Shown: piece by piece, positions 17,431-31,114 of the stretch | Layout of the letters: each line of letters starts with the position of its first letter | Numbering within the stretch: position 1 is the first letter of the stretch | Origin: Burkholderiaceae bacterium | Lineage (GTDB): Bacteria > Pseudomonadota > Gammaproteobacteria > Burkholderiales > Burkholderiaceae_C | Assembly: GCA_016790575.1 (NCBI GenBank) | Contig: JAEUOU010000014.1 | Coordinates: 45,586-109,585 of the forward strand | Direction of reading: 5' to 3' | Length of the DNA stretch: 64,000 nt | Position numbers and translations under genes: made by a program | Notes under the pieces: model-generated | Told to the model about the DNA's origin: nothing | Database searches by the model: none | The model's input: only the letters and a program-made list of their open reading frames with translations

Positions 17431-17489
17431 AAAACAGGAGCTTAAAACAACCGTTTCACGCTGGGTAGGGGCACTTTTTGCCTGAAAAC
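17431..17489 (-). repeat. dispersed short repeat, copy C (intergenic)
   Basis: Third copy. On the minus strand it reads TACCCAGCGTGAAACGGTTG, a diverged core. It sits between the convergent oxidoreductase and acid phosphatase genes. The sequence GTTTTCAGGC at 17407-17416 and its exact reverse complement at 17480-17489 bracket the copy as a ten-base inverted repeat; the right-hand one overlaps the phosphatase terminator. Confidence 0.7.
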
Positions 17490-17505
17490 GGCCCCGAAGG
17501 GCCGT
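17485..17505 (-). terminator. terminator for the acid phosphatase gene
   Basis: On the minus strand ACGGCCC, TTCG and GGGCCGT form a seven-base stem with a stable UUCG tetraloop, followed by TTTT. It lies 22 bases after the phosphatase stop codon. Confidence 0.7.
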
Positions 17506-17527
17506 CTCGGGCGGTGCCGTGCCGCGG

Positions 17528-18355
17528 TCAGGGCTTGAGTGCGGCGGCTTCGGCCGCGCAGGCGGCGGCCGCAGGCCGGGCGCCCTTGGCCCGCTGGGCC
17601 ACCACCTCGGCCCGTGCGGCGTCGAGCTGGGCGCGGAACACCGGGTCGCTCTGCAGCCGCGCCACCGCCGCCGCGCCCATGACCCGGCCCTGGTCCACAT
17701 CACTTTGCCAATGCGCCCCGCACACCACCCGGCTCTGGCCGAAGGCGTGGCCGCGCTGCAGCAGGGCGTCGGCGCGCTCCGGGGCAATCTGGGTCAGCAC
17801 CAGCGCCCAGGCCCAGCCCAGTGCCGAATGGCCCGAGGGGTAGGAGCCGTCCTTGGCCAGTCGCTCGGCTTCTTCCGGTGCGCACAGCGGCGCTTTTTCC
17901 GCGACGAACGGGCGGGTGCGTTTGTAGTGGTCCTTGGCGCCGTAGGTGGACAGACCGGCGTCGACCAGCGTGCGGCGCAGCAGGGTGTGCAGGTGGGGCG
18001 TGGTGTCGGGGCTGATGGTCGCGTCCAGCGCGCAGGCAAACGTGCCGGCGGCCTGCGGAAAGCGCAGCTCGTTGTCGGCCCGGGCCAGCGCCCAGCGCGG
18101 CGTGTTGCGCTGCGCCACCGTGGCGCGGAAGGCGGCATCGTCGGCCGCCTGGGCGGGCGATCCCGGCGTGGGCGGGGGCGGCAGCAGGGCCCGGCTGTCA
18201 GGCAGCTGTTTGCGGTCCAGATAGCCGGCCATCATGCCGGGACGGATTTCGGGCACGTCCTTGTGGGCGGGGATGACGGTGGCAGGCGGGCTGCTCGCGC
18301 AGCCGGCGAGGAGGGCGGACAGCAGGCCCGCAAGGACAAAGGGGAAAGCGCGCAT
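17528..18355 (-). CDS. class A nonspecific acid phosphatase (PAP2 superfamily) lipoprotein
   Basis: A 275-residue exported enzyme with all three phosphatase motifs of the PAP2/PhoN group: KDHYKRTRP (KX6RP), YPSGHSA (PSGH) and SRVVCGAHWQSDVD (SRX5HX3D). The signal peptide ends in LLAGC, so the mature protein should be lipid-anchored in the periplasm. The enzyme would strip phosphate from a range of phosphomonoesters. The ATG at 18355 is preferred to an immediately upstream TTG. An Ala-rich tail with AEAAALKP ends the chain. It stands alone between convergent genes and has its own terminator. Confidence 0.92.
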   Translation of the reverse strand: MRAFPFVLAGLLSALLAGCASSPPATVIPAHKDVPEIRPGMMAGYLDRKQLPDSRALLPPPPTPGSPAQAADDAAFRATVAQRNTPRWALARADNELRFPQAAGTFACALDATISPDTTPHLHTLLRRTLVDAGLSTYGAKDHYKRTRPFVAEKAPLCAPEEAERLAKDGSYPSGHSALGWAWALVLTQIAPERADALLQRGHAFGQSRVVCGAHWQSDVDQGRVMGAAAVARLQSDPVFRAQLDAARAEVVAQRAKGARPAAAACAAEAAALKP

Positions 18356-18552
18356 CAAGGTCTCCTGGTCTTCTGTAGCTAGGGAGGGTTGTCAGACAGC
18401 GACCTTACGGCGACCGAGCCCGCTTGCGCTGTCGCCGTCCGGACAGCCGCCTCAGATTGCCGGGTTCGGGCGGGCGATGCGGGCTCGGGCGCCCGCAGGC
18501 CGGGCCGACCGGGGCGCCATGCCGCTGGCACGTTGGTGCGGGCGCGACCCCG

Positions 18553-18583
18553 AAATGAAAAAAGGGCCCGATGGGCCCTTTCG
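18553..18583 (-). terminator. terminator for the repeat-rich exported protein gene
   Basis: On the minus strand AAAGGGCCC, AT and GGGCCCTTT pair closely and run into TTTTTTCATTTC. It lies about 25 bases after the stop of the Lys/Ala/Glu-repeat gene. Confidence 0.8.
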
Positions 18584-18606
18584 GTGGAATCGCGGACGCT
18601 GCCGGA

Positions 18607-18927
18607 TTACTTCTTGGCGCTGGCAGCAGCGGCCGGAGCGGCAGCAGCGGCCGGAGCAGCGGCTTCAGCTTTTTTCTCGGCCTTGGCTTCGGGCTTCTTC
18701 TCAGCCTTGGCGTCAGCTTTCTTCTCAGCTTTGGCGTCGGCTTTCTTCTCGGCCTTGGCGTCAGCTTTCTTCTCGGCCTTGGCTTCGGCCTTCTTCTCTT
18801 CTTTCTTTTCTTCTTTCTTCTCGGCCTTCACTTCGGCTTTGGCAGCCGGAGCAGCGGCGGGGGTCTGTGCGGTGGCGACCATGGAAGCGCCAGCGAACAG
18901 GGCGAGGAGGGCGAGTTTGAAGTTCAT
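18607..18927 (-). CDS. exported Lys/Ala/Glu-repeat protein
   Basis: A 106-residue protein that starts with a typical signal peptide (MNFKLALLALFAGASMVATA, cleavage near ATAQ). The mature part is almost wholly Ala, Lys and Glu: first EKKEEKKEEKKA, then about five tandem copies of an eight-residue unit AKAEKKAD with small changes, then an Ala-rich tail. No globular domain is recognised. Such highly charged, helix-forming or disordered periplasmic proteins occur in Burkholderiales near stress genes, but no function can be assigned. The 24-base DNA repeat makes the copy number prone to slippage. It has a strong terminator and is transcribed in the same direction as rpoD upstream, 186 bases away. 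Confidence 0.7.
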   Translation of the reverse strand: MNFKLALLALFAGASMVATAQTPAAAPAAKAEVKAEKKEEKKEEKKAEAKAEKKADAKAEKKADAKAEKKADAKAEKKPEAKAEKKAEAAAPAAAAAPAAAASAKK

Positions 18928-19113
18928 GAACAGTCTGTCCTTGGATTGCAATGTTGGAATGGATTGCCCGCGTGAAAGCGCAGGGCCTGCTCTCAACGCG
19001 GCGGGTTTACGTGCCGTTGACATGGGTCAGGATCTTTTTTTGGTTCCGCGAAAGCGCTCGTCCGGTAAGAACGCCCTCGCGCTCCCGCAAGGGTCCGAAA
19101 GCTTTCCGGGGAC

Positions 19114-21546
<2,433 letters not shown>

Positions 21547-21783
21547 CGGGCGACCTCGGATCAGAAAACTCGGACAGAAAACACACTGGCGCCGCAAACT
21601 ACCGGCGCGGGCAGGGCAACCTCGCGTGCCGCGAGAGCACGCTGACGAGCGCAAGATGGTGGGGCGAACATTTGGGATGCAGTCCTTGCGGGAAATTGGC
21701 CTGCCCGTTGCGGGTGCGCTGGTGTTCAGCGGTGGCCGGGACCGGAGGTGCTGCTGTCGCTCTTGCGGATCGCAAAACCCCCG

Positions 21784-21789
21784 ATTATA
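21784..21789 (-). promoter_or_regulatory. candidate -10 box upstream of rpoD
   Basis: The minus strand reads TATAAT exactly, inside GCTATAATCGGG, in the 285-base gap between dnaG and rpoD. No good -35 hexamer is found at 16-18 bases. It would start a message with a leader of about 230 bases, giving rpoD its own promoter inside the operon. Confidence 0.4.
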
Positions 21790-21831
21790 GCGGGGCCAGC
21801 ATTGTCCTTGGCGGGCCTGGGCCGCCCGGTC

Positions 21832-23730
21832 TCAACGCTGTCCCATATCAGCGGCTGCCAGTGCCGCCGTCAGCTCGCGCCGCAGTTCGTGCGCCGCCCG
21901 CCAGCGCTGCAGGGCTTCGGGGTCGTGGGCGGCATCCGCCATCGCCTGGTTTTCTTCCTCCATCAGGCCGTCGATACGCAGCCGGTTGAGCAGGTCGCGC
22001 AGTTCACGCAACGCTTCGTTCGAGCCGGCGGCCGGTGCAGGAGGCGCCGCCGTGGCATCGGCTGGCGCCAGCAGGACGGTTTCCATCAGCGTGACGGCGA
22101 AGGGTTCCAGTCCCTGACCGGCCAGGGCTTCCCGCAGGCCGCCCCAGGCAAGTGGCCCCTGGTCATGAAAGCGGCTGTCCAGCCAGCGGAACAGCTCGCC
22201 ATGGGGATCCGGCAAGGTACACAGAAGGTCATGGTCCGCCTGGGCGAGGCGTTCCCACAGATCCATCCGTGCCAGCAGCAGGCGGGCGGCATGGTCCGCG
22301 CGGCTGGCTGGCTGATTGCGTCCACCCGGCCGGCGCCGCGACCACGGCGCGGTTCGCGTGCCGGTGGAGCCGGCCGTCCGGCCGCGCGGCGTTGCCAGTG
22401 CTCCGCCGGGGCTTTCGGTGGCAGAACCCCCGGCCCATAGCCGGGCCAGGTCGGTGCGCTCCAGATGCGCCAGGCTCGCCAGTTCGGTCAGTATTTGTTG
22501 TTGCAAGGCGCCTTCGGGCAAGGCGCTCCACAGCGGGCGGGCGTTGGCGAGCATGTGCGATCGGCCTTCTGCGCTGCCCAGATCACAGTCTTCGCCCGCC
22601 GCTTCGCACAGAAAGCGCGACAGGGGCACCGCCTGCGCCACACACTGGGCAAATGCGTCGACACCCCGCTCCCGGATGAAACTGTCGGGATCGTGCTCGG
22701 GGGGCAGAAACAGGAAACGCACGGACCGCACGTCCGTGGCCAGCGGCAAGGCGGCGGTCAGGGCTTTGTGGGCCGCCCGCCGGCCGGCGGCGTCGCCATC
22801 AAAACTGAACACCACCGCGTCGGTGAAGCGAAAAAGCTTGTGCACATGTTCGGGTGTGCAGGCGGTACCCAAGGTGGCCACGGCGTTGGGAAAACCCAGC
22901 TGGGCCAGGGCGACCACGTCCATGTAGCCTTCGGTGACCAGCGCGTAGCCAAACTCGCGGATCGCCTGCCGCGCCTCGTACAGGCCGTAGAGTTCACGCC
23001 CTTTGTGGAACACCGGGGTTTCCGGCGAGTTCAGGTACTTGGGTTTTTCGTCACCCAGCACCCGTCCGCCGAATCCGATGCATTCGCCCCTGACATTGCG
23101 GATCGGGAACATGACGCGGTCCCGGAAGCGGTCATACCGCCGTTCTTCGGCGCCCTCTTCGGTATTCAGGATGACCAGGCCGCTTTCGACCAGCAGCGGG
23201 CTGTCGTAGGCAGGAAAGACGCTGGCGAGGCCGCGCCAGCCCTCGGGCGCATAGCCCAGGCCGAAGCGTTTGGCAATCTCGCCCGACAGGCCCCGGCCCT
23301 TGAGGTAGGCGACGGCGCGCGGTGCGCGTTTGAGTTGGGCGCGCCAGGCCGCGCCGGCTTTCTCCAGGACGTCGGTCAAGGTATCGCGGTGCTCGCGCTC
23401 CGCCGCGGCGCGCTGGCGCTCGGCGGGGGATCGTTCTTCCTCGGGAACCTGCAAGCCGACCTGCTGCGCCAGATCCTTGACGGCTTCGACAAAATTCAGA
23501 CCGTTGTGCTCCATCAGGAAACCGATGGCGTCCCCGCTTTTGCCGCAGCCGAAACAGTGGAAAAACTGCTTGGTCGGGCTGACACTGAAGCTGGGTGATT
23601 TTTCCCCGTGGAACGGGCAAAGACCCATGAAATTGGCGCCGCCCTTCTTGAGCTGCACATAACGGCCCACCACCTCGACCACGTCGACGCGGGAGAGCAG
23701 TTCGGTGATGAAAGACGGGGGAATGGCCAC
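21832..23730 (-). CDS. dnaG: DNA primase
   Basis: A 632-residue primase that makes RNA primers at the replication fork. The N-terminal zinc finger is complete (CPFHGEKSPSFSVSPTKQFF, then HCFGCG), the RNA polymerase core has the TOPRIM segments ALVTEGYMDVVAL and VVFSFDGDAAGRRA, and the C-terminal helicase-interaction region follows a low-complexity linker around residues 440-490. The GTG at 23730 gives the usual family start (VAIPPSFITELLSRVD); another GTG at 23751 would add seven residues. It precedes rpoD by 285 bases. It is divergent from the acyl-CoA synthetase gene, with 86 bases between starts. Confidence 0.96.
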   Translation of the reverse strand: MAIPPSFITELLSRVDVVEVVGRYVQLKKGGANFMGLCPFHGEKSPSFSVSPTKQFFHCFGCGKSGDAIGFLMEHNGLNFVEAVKDLAQQVGLQVPEEERSPAERQRAAAEREHRDTLTDVLEKAGAAWRAQLKRAPRAVAYLKGRGLSGEIAKRFGLGYAPEGWRGLASVFPAYDSPLLVESGLVILNTEEGAEERRYDRFRDRVMFPIRNVRGECIGFGGRVLGDEKPKYLNSPETPVFHKGRELYGLYEARQAIREFGYALVTEGYMDVVALAQLGFPNAVATLGTACTPEHVHKLFRFTDAVVFSFDGDAAGRRAAHKALTAALPLATDVRSVRFLFLPPEHDPDSFIRERGVDAFAQCVAQAVPLSRFLCEAAGEDCDLGSAEGRSHMLANARPLWSALPEGALQQQILTELASLAHLERTDLARLWAGGSATESPGGALATPRGRTAGSTGTRTAPWSRRRPGGRNQPASRADHAARLLLARMDLWERLAQADHDLLCTLPDPHGELFRWLDSRFHDQGPLAWGGLREALAGQGLEPFAVTLMETVLLAPADATAAPPAPAAGSNEALRELRDLLNRLRIDGLMEEENQAMADAAHDPEALQRWRAAHELRRELTAALAAADMGQR

Positions 23731-23816
23731 GGGCCTATTCTGACCGATCACGCGCGGGCGGGCCGGCGGCGCTTTTGGTTAAATCGGGGTCGCCAATCCC
23801 CGACCGGAGCCCCGCC

Positions 23817-25463
23817 ATGCCCAGCATCTACGACCAGGACCTGCCCCGCAACGAGGCCAATTTCGCGCCCATCTCGCCGCTGAGTTTCATCGAGCGCACC
23901 GCCGAGGTCTATCCGGACCGCCTCGCCATCGTGCACGGTCCGCTGCGCCAGACCTGGGGCGAGACCCATGCCCGTGCCCGGCGCCTGGCCAGCGCGCTGC
24001 AACGCGCCGGGATCGGCAAGAACGACACCGTCGCCGTGATGCTGCCCAACACGCCGCCGATGGTGGAGGCGCATTTCGGGGTTCCGATGGCCGGCGCCGT
24101 GCTCAATGCGCTCAACACCCGGCTGGATGCCGAGACCATCGCCTTCATGCTGGACCATGGCGAGGCGAAGGTGGTAATCGTGGACCCGGAGTTCGCGCCG
24201 ACCATGCAAAAGGCGCTGGCGCTGCGCCAGTCCACCGCGCCCCTGCTGGTCATCGACGTGCAAGACGCGCTGTTCACCGGCGAGGCCACGCCGATCGGCA
24301 GCGCGACCTACGAAGCCTTTCTGGCTGGTGGCGACCCGGCTTTCGCCTGGCAGCTGCCGGCGGACGAGTGGGACGCCATCTGCCTGAACTACACCAGCGG
24401 CACCACCGGCAACCCCAAGGGCGTGGTCTATCACCACCGCGGCGCGGCGATCAATGCGATCTCCAACGTGCTGGAGTGGGACATGCCCAAGCACGCGGTC
24501 TATCTGTGGACCCTGCCGATGTTCCACTGCAACGGCTGGTGTTTTCCGTGGACGGTGGCCGCGCGCGCGGGCGTGAACGTGTGCCTGCGCCGGGTCGAGG
24601 CCCAGGCCATCTTCGACGCCATCCGCAACCACGGCGTCACCCACTACTGCGGCGCCCCCATCGTGCACGGCCTGCTGGTCAACGCACCGGCCGCGATGAA
24701 GGAAGGCATCCCCGCCGGGGTCAAGGCCATGGTGGCCGGGGCCGCGCCGCCGGCTTCGATGATCGAGGGCATGGAGGCGATGGGGTTCGATCTGACGCAT
24801 GTCTACGGCCTGACCGAGGTCTACGGCCCGGCCACGGTCTGCGCCAAACACGAGGCCTGGGACGCGCTCGACATCGGTGAACGCGCCCGCCTGAACGCGC
24901 GCCAGGGCGTGCGCTACCACCTGCAGCGCGACGTGCGGGTGCTGAATCCCGAGACGATGTTGCCCGTGCCCCAGGACGGTGAAACCATGGGCGAGATCAT
25001 GTTCAAGGGCAACATCGCCATGAAGGGCTACCTGAAGAATCCCGGGGCGACGGCCGAGGCCTTTGCCGGCGGCTGGTTCCACAGCGGCGACCTGGCGGTG
25101 CAATACCCCGACGGCTACTTCAAGATCAAGGACCGCAGCAAGGACATCATCATCTCCGGCGGCGAGAACATCTCGTCCATCGAGGTGGAAGACGTGCTCT
25201 ACCGCCACCCCGACGTGCTGGCCGCCGCCGTGGTGGCGCGGCCCGACCCGAAGTGGGGCGAGACGCCCTGCGCCTTCGTGGAGCTGAAACTTGGCGCGCA
25301 GACCACACCCGAGGCGATCGTCGCGCATTGCAAGAAACACCTGGCGGGCTTCAAGGTGCCGCGCTTCGTGGTGTTCGGCGAACTGCCCAAGACCAGCACC
25401 GGCAAGATCCAGAAGTTCGAGCTGCGCAAACAGGCGGGGTCGGCCCGGGCGATCGACGTCTGA
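23817..25463 (+). CDS. acyl-CoA synthetase (AMP-forming)
   Basis: A 548-residue ANL-superfamily ligase. The phosphate-binding motif is NYTSGTTGNPKGVVYHHRGA, the A5 region is HVYGLTEVYGPA, the hinge is WFHSGDLAV followed by KDRSKDIIISGGENIS, and the catalytic lysine is in KTSTGKIQKFELR. It activates a carboxylic acid to acyl-AMP and then acyl-CoA. The pattern and length are those of the medium-chain/methylmercaptopropionyl-CoA ligase-like branch, which has broad substrates, so the exact acid is uncertain. The start at 23817 follows CCGGAG. A strong terminator lies just after the stop. Confidence 0.93.
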   Translation: MPSIYDQDLPRNEANFAPISPLSFIERTAEVYPDRLAIVHGPLRQTWGETHARARRLASALQRAGIGKNDTVAVMLPNTPPMVEAHFGVPMAGAVLNALNTRLDAETIAFMLDHGEAKVVIVDPEFAPTMQKALALRQSTAPLLVIDVQDALFTGEATPIGSATYEAFLAGGDPAFAWQLPADEWDAICLNYTSGTTGNPKGVVYHHRGAAINAISNVLEWDMPKHAVYLWTLPMFHCNGWCFPWTVAARAGVNVCLRRVEAQAIFDAIRNHGVTHYCGAPIVHGLLVNAPAAMKEGIPAGVKAMVAGAAPPASMIEGMEAMGFDLTHVYGLTEVYGPATVCAKHEAWDALDIGERARLNARQGVRYHLQRDVRVLNPETMLPVPQDGETMGEIMFKGNIAMKGYLKNPGATAEAFAGGWFHSGDLAVQYPDGYFKIKDRSKDIIISGGENISSIEVEDVLYRHPDVLAAAVVARPDPKWGETPCAFVELKLGAQTTPEAIVAHCKKHLAGFKVPRFVVFGELPKTSTGKIQKFELRKQAGSARAIDV

Positions 25464-25467
25464 AGCG

Positions 25468-25496
25468 CAAAAACCGGTCCTGGGACCGGTTTTTGC
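25468..25496 (+). terminator. strong terminator after acyl-CoA synthetase
   Basis: AAAAACCGGTCC and GGACCGGTTTTT form a near-perfect hairpin with T-runs on both strands, four bases after the stop. It could also stop transcripts arriving from the opposite strand. Confidence 0.88.
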
Positions 25497-25497
25497 T

Positions 25498-25552
25498 TGA
25501 TTTCAGGCGATACCCATCGTAAAAAGGTGTTCTATAGCTATAAATAACAGAG
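25498..25552 (+). repeat. dispersed short repeat, copy D (intergenic)
   Basis: Fourth copy, reading GGCGATACCCATCGTAAAAA then GGTGTTC and TATAGCTATA on the plus strand. It lies directly after the acyl-CoA synthetase terminator and before the convergent isocitrate dehydrogenase. Compared with copies A and C it lacks about nine bases between the TTTCAGG arm and the core. Confidence 0.75.
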
Positions 25553-25607
25553 CACTTTTCACCGGGTCGCCTGCCCTGCGCTGCGGCGGGGCGGGCAACA
25601 GGGGGCT

Positions 25608-27851
<2,244 letters not shown>

Positions 27852-28072
27852 GGCATATCTCCTGTTGTCGGTGTGGGTCGTGCCGGGCGCCGGGACTCGG
27901 GCGCCGGTGTGGGCCGGTATCTTTCCAGCCCCGGCTTTCGCGAGGCTGAATTTCGGCCATTATTCTGCAACCAGATCCCGGAATGCGAAATGGCGGCACC
28001 CCGGAAAGGCCTTCGATGCCGCCTGTGCCCCGGGGCGGGTGGCGCCTGGGACATGGCAGCGTGTCGTGTCGG

Positions 28073-29899
28073 TCAGTCACCCATGACGATACCCTCACGT
28101 CGAGGGTCGGCGCCGCCAGACCATCCGCCGCCCGGCAGGCGCTGGATGGCCTGCAAGCCGCTGGTCATGTTCATCTCGCGCACTTCGGCACCGCGGGCGC
28201 GCAAAGCGTCAACGGTTGCGGCGGGGAAGCGCTTTTCTTCCATCAGGCTCGGTCCGTTCAGGGAACCAAAATTGGGCAGGTTGATGGCTTGTTGGGGGGT
28301 CATGCCCCAGTTGAGAGTGCCGTACAGCGTCTTGGCCGTGTAGTGGATGATGAGCGCGCCACCGGGGCTGCCGCCGCTCATGACCAGCTGACCGGTGGCT
28401 TTGTCAAACACCAGGGTGGGCGACATGGACGAGCGCGGGCGCTTGCCCGGCTGGACGCGGTTGGCAATGGGTGCGCCGCTGGCATCGGCCGGCGTGAAGC
28501 TGAAGTCGGTCAGTTCGTTGTTGAGCAGGAAGCCCTGAACCATCTGGCGGGCGCCAAAGGCGTCCTCGATGGTTGTGGTCATGGCCAGACCATGGCCGAA
28601 TCCGTCCACGATGCTGATGTGGCTGGTGCCGTATTCCGGCTGGTCTGGCATGGGCGCGTGGCTGGTCCTCGTTCCGCCGGGGGTGCCGGGCCGTGCGGTT
28701 TTCATGGACGGGGCGGCAGGACCCTGGCCGATCAGGCGGGCCCTTTCGGCCAGATAGGCCGGATCCAGCAGGCTCATCCAGTTGCCGGCGGGCGGAGCAA
28801 CAAAGTCGGGGTCGGCGACGTATTGGGCGCGGTCTGCGAACGCAAGCCGCGACGCTTCGGTGTACAGGTGCAGCCAGTCGGCCGAGGGCAGCCCGTTTTG
28901 CAGCGGCAGGCTGGCAGCATTGGTCTGGTTCAGGATGCCCAGAATCTGGCCCACCGCCAGCGCGCCCGAACTGGGCGGCGGGAAGCCGCAGATGCGGTAG
29001 TCGCGATCGCGGGCCCGATAGTCGTGGCACAGCGCTTCCCGTTTTTTCGGCTGGTAGCCCGCCAGGTCAGCCAGACTCAGCCGGCCGGGATTGGTGGGGT
29101 GGCTGCGGACCTTGTCGACAATGGCCTGGGCAATCGGCCCTTCATGCAAGGCTTTGGATCCTTGCGCGGCGATGGCGCGCAAGACGGCGGCATACTGCGC
29201 ATTTTTCAGGACATGGCCAACGGGCCAGGGCTTGCCGGCCGCATCGTAGAAATACGCGGCAGCGGTGGCGTCTTTGCTCAGGTTCTTCTCGTTGCCCAGC
29301 AGGGTATTCAGGCGCGCGCTGACCTTGAAGCCGCCTTCCGCGAGGGCAATCGCGGGTTTGAACAAGTCGGCCCAGGGCAGCCGGCCATGTTGCCGGTGCG
29401 CGACCTCCAGCATCCGTATCGTGCCCGGCACGCCCACCGAGCGTCCACCGACCACCGCCTCGATGAAGGGCAGGGGCTTGCCGTCAGCGCCCAGAAACAG
29501 TTTTTCGTCCGCCGCCGCCGGTGCGGTTTCCCGGCCGTCGAACGCCTCGATGCGTTTGCCGTCGTGGTGCAGCAAAAAGGCACCGCCGCCAATGCCGCTG
29601 GACTGCGGTTCGACCAGACCCAGCACCAGTTGCACCGCCACGGCGGCGTCAATTGCGGAGCCGCCGGCCTTGAGGACCTGGTAGCCGGCGTCAGTGGCCA
29701 GCGGATTGGCGGCCGCCACGGCGAATTTCCGGGTTGTCCAGCCCGGCTTTTCCTGGTAACCGCTGGAGCCCTCGGGCTGCGCGGGGACGGTGTACTGGAA
29801 CGTCGCTTGTGGAGCGCTGGCACAGCCCGCCAGAACAAGCGGCATCAGCGCGGCAAGCCAGTGCAGGCGGGTAAGTGGGGGGCGATGGTGCGTCAACAT
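28073..29899 (-). CDS. ggt: gamma-glutamyltransferase
   Basis: A 608-residue Ntn-hydrolase that splits glutathione and other gamma-glutamyl compounds in the periplasm. The signal peptide has a lipobox (VLAGC), so it may be lipid-anchored. The large subunit begins near KFAVAAANPLATDAGYQVLK and contains GSAIDAAVAVQLVLGLVEPQ; the autocatalytic threonine that starts the small subunit is in PEYGTSHISIVD, and the glycine loop SGGSPGGALI is present. The ATG at 29899 is preceded by AGGAG. It follows the SDR gene on the same strand but repeat copy E lies between, so a joint transcript is doubtful. Confidence 0.95.
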   Translation of the reverse strand: MLTHHRPPLTRLHWLAALMPLVLAGCASAPQATFQYTVPAQPEGSSGYQEKPGWTTRKFAVAAANPLATDAGYQVLKAGGSAIDAAVAVQLVLGLVEPQSSGIGGGAFLLHHDGKRIEAFDGRETAPAAADEKLFLGADGKPLPFIEAVVGGRSVGVPGTIRMLEVAHRQHGRLPWADLFKPAIALAEGGFKVSARLNTLLGNEKNLSKDATAAAYFYDAAGKPWPVGHVLKNAQYAAVLRAIAAQGSKALHEGPIAQAIVDKVRSHPTNPGRLSLADLAGYQPKKREALCHDYRARDRDYRICGFPPPSSGALAVGQILGILNQTNAASLPLQNGLPSADWLHLYTEASRLAFADRAQYVADPDFVAPPAGNWMSLLDPAYLAERARLIGQGPAAPSMKTARPGTPGGTRTSHAPMPDQPEYGTSHISIVDGFGHGLAMTTTIEDAFGARQMVQGFLLNNELTDFSFTPADASGAPIANRVQPGKRPRSSMSPTLVFDKATGQLVMSGGSPGGALIIHYTAKTLYGTLNWGMTPQQAINLPNFGSLNGPSLMEEKRFPAATVDALRARGAEVREMNMTSGLQAIQRLPGGGWSGGADPRREGIVMGD

Positions 29900-29963
29900 G
29901 GTGTCTCCTGGTTGTGGATGCACCATCTTACGCCGCACCAGGCGCCGGGCGATCGAAATCACC

Positions 29964-30022
29964 GATTACAAGAAAAAACGGCCAATACCCAGCGTGAAAA
30001 GGTCACTCCTTGCTACGAAATC
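29964..30022 (+). repeat. dispersed short repeat, copy E (intergenic)
   Basis: Fifth copy. On the plus strand it reads AATACCCAGCGTGAAAAGG then TCACTCCTTGCTACGAAAT, one of the closest matches to the core. It lies between the stop of the SDR gene and the ggt start, both transcribed on the minus strand. Confidence 0.85.
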
Positions 30023-30050
30023 AGGACCGATGCGCCGGGCTGTTCGGGCG

Positions 30051-30809
30051 TTATCGCGGTGCCAGGCGGATGGCCCCGTCCAGGCGGATCACCTCGCCGT
30101 TGAGCATGTCGTTCTCGAAGATGTGTTTGGCCAGCTTGGCATAGTCTTCCGGCGTGCCCAGGCGGCTGGGGAAGGGCACGTTGGCGGCCAACGCATCCTG
30201 CACCTCCTTGGGCATGCCGAACAGCATGGGCGTGCCGAAGATGCCGGGGGCAATGGTCATGTTGCGAATGCCGTTGCGCGCCAGGTCACGCGCGACCGGC
30301 AGCGTCATGCCGACCACGCCGCCTTTGCTGGCGGCGTAGGCCGCCTGGCCGATCTGGCCGTCGTAGGCGGCCACGCTGGCGGTGGAAATCATCACGCCGC
30401 GCTCGCCGGTGGCCTCGGGTTCGTTCTTGCACATGGCGTCCGCGGCCAGGCGGATCATGTTGAAGCTGCCCACCAGGTTGACCATGATGGTCTTGGTGTA
30501 GAGGGCCAGGCTGTGCGCGCCGTTCTTGCCCACCGTCTTTTCCGCCGGGGCGATGCCGGCGCAGTTGACCAGGCCCATCAGCTTGCCCATCGAAACGGCC
30601 TTGGCCACCACGGCCTGGCCGTCGGCCTCGCTGCTGACATCGCACTTGACGAAGGCGCCACCGATCTCTTTCGCGACGGCTTCGCCTTTTTCAACCTGCA
30701 TGTCGGCAATCACCACGGTGCCGCCGTGGGCCGCCAGCATGCGCGCCGTGCCTTCACCCAGGCCGGAAGCGCCGCCGGTGACGATAAAAACCTTGCCTTG
30801 AATCTGCAT
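30051..30809 (-). CDS. SDR, type II 3-hydroxyacyl-CoA dehydrogenase-like
   Basis: A 252-residue short-chain dehydrogenase. The coenzyme motif is TGGASGLG at about residues 11-18, the middle motif is [10 protein letters not shown] and the active site is [11 protein letters not shown] with YAASK. Overall it resembles the HSD17B10-like group, which oxidises 2-methyl-3-hydroxybutyryl-CoA or 3-hydroxyacyl-CoA in isoleucine and fatty-acid degradation. The ATG at 30809 follows AGGAG. A palindromic operator of the type recognised by LiuR, a MerR-family regulator of branched-chain amino-acid breakdown, lies 25 bases upstream and supports that role. Confidence 0.92.
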   Translation of the reverse strand: MQIQGKVFIVTGGASGLGEGTARMLAAHGGTVVIADMQVEKGEAVAKEIGGAFVKCDVSSEADGQAVVAKAVSMGKLMGLVNCAGIAPAEKTVGKNGAHSLALYTKTIMVNLVGSFNMIRLAADAMCKNEPEATGERGVMISTASVAAYDGQIGQAAYAASKGGVVGMTLPVARDLARNGIRNMTIAPGIFGTPMLFGMPKEVQDALAANVPFPSRLGTPEDYAKLAKHIFENDMLNGEVIRLDGAIRLAPR

Positions 30810-30834
30810 GGGGAGTCTCCTGAAAGAGTTGACG

Positions 30835-30850
30835 TTGACGTAAACGTCAA
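30835..30850. promoter_or_regulatory. palindromic operator, LiuR-like
   Basis: TTGACGT and ACGTCAA form perfect seven-base arms separated by AA, directly upstream of the SDR gene; a further GACGT half-site precedes it. The pattern resembles sites of the MerR-type regulator LiuR reported for proteobacterial amino-acid and acyl-CoA degradation genes. The assignment is by resemblance only. Confidence 0.6.
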
Positions 30851-31114
30851 TTATGCCTGATCCGAGGTTTTCAAATGCGAATTGATCGCATTTGTTGCAG
30901 TCATCACCCCGCGGCAGTTGGGCATGCATTCGCTCCTCTCGCACTCCCCGGCAGATACCGACGAGAGTCAGGGCTGGTGGCCGAGGAATCGCGTTGGCGG
31001 TCACCTCGGCGCTGATGACGGGCTTTGCGCAGGCAGGGGTTTTACGGCGACCCAATGCCTCTGGCTGGATTCCGTCATCCCGATTGCGCCGGTCGCCGGC
31101 AGCGCAAACCCCGG
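30851..31114. other. 264 bases without a recognised gene
   Basis: This is most of the 305-base gap between the SDR start and the end of the iron-binding-protein gene; the operator occupies the first part. I see no hairpin with a T-run, no repeat copy and no small gene with convincing start signals. The SDR promoter should lie in the first 60 bases. Confidence 0.5.

Noticed and set aside
18640..18800. Tandem repeats as a possible CRISPR array
   Set aside because: The units follow each other directly without spacers and are in frame within a protein gene.
18928..19113. Possible tRNA between rpoD and the repeat-protein gene
   Set aside because: tRNA genes often follow rpoD in relatives, but no cloverleaf or TTCGA loop was found here or elsewhere in the window.
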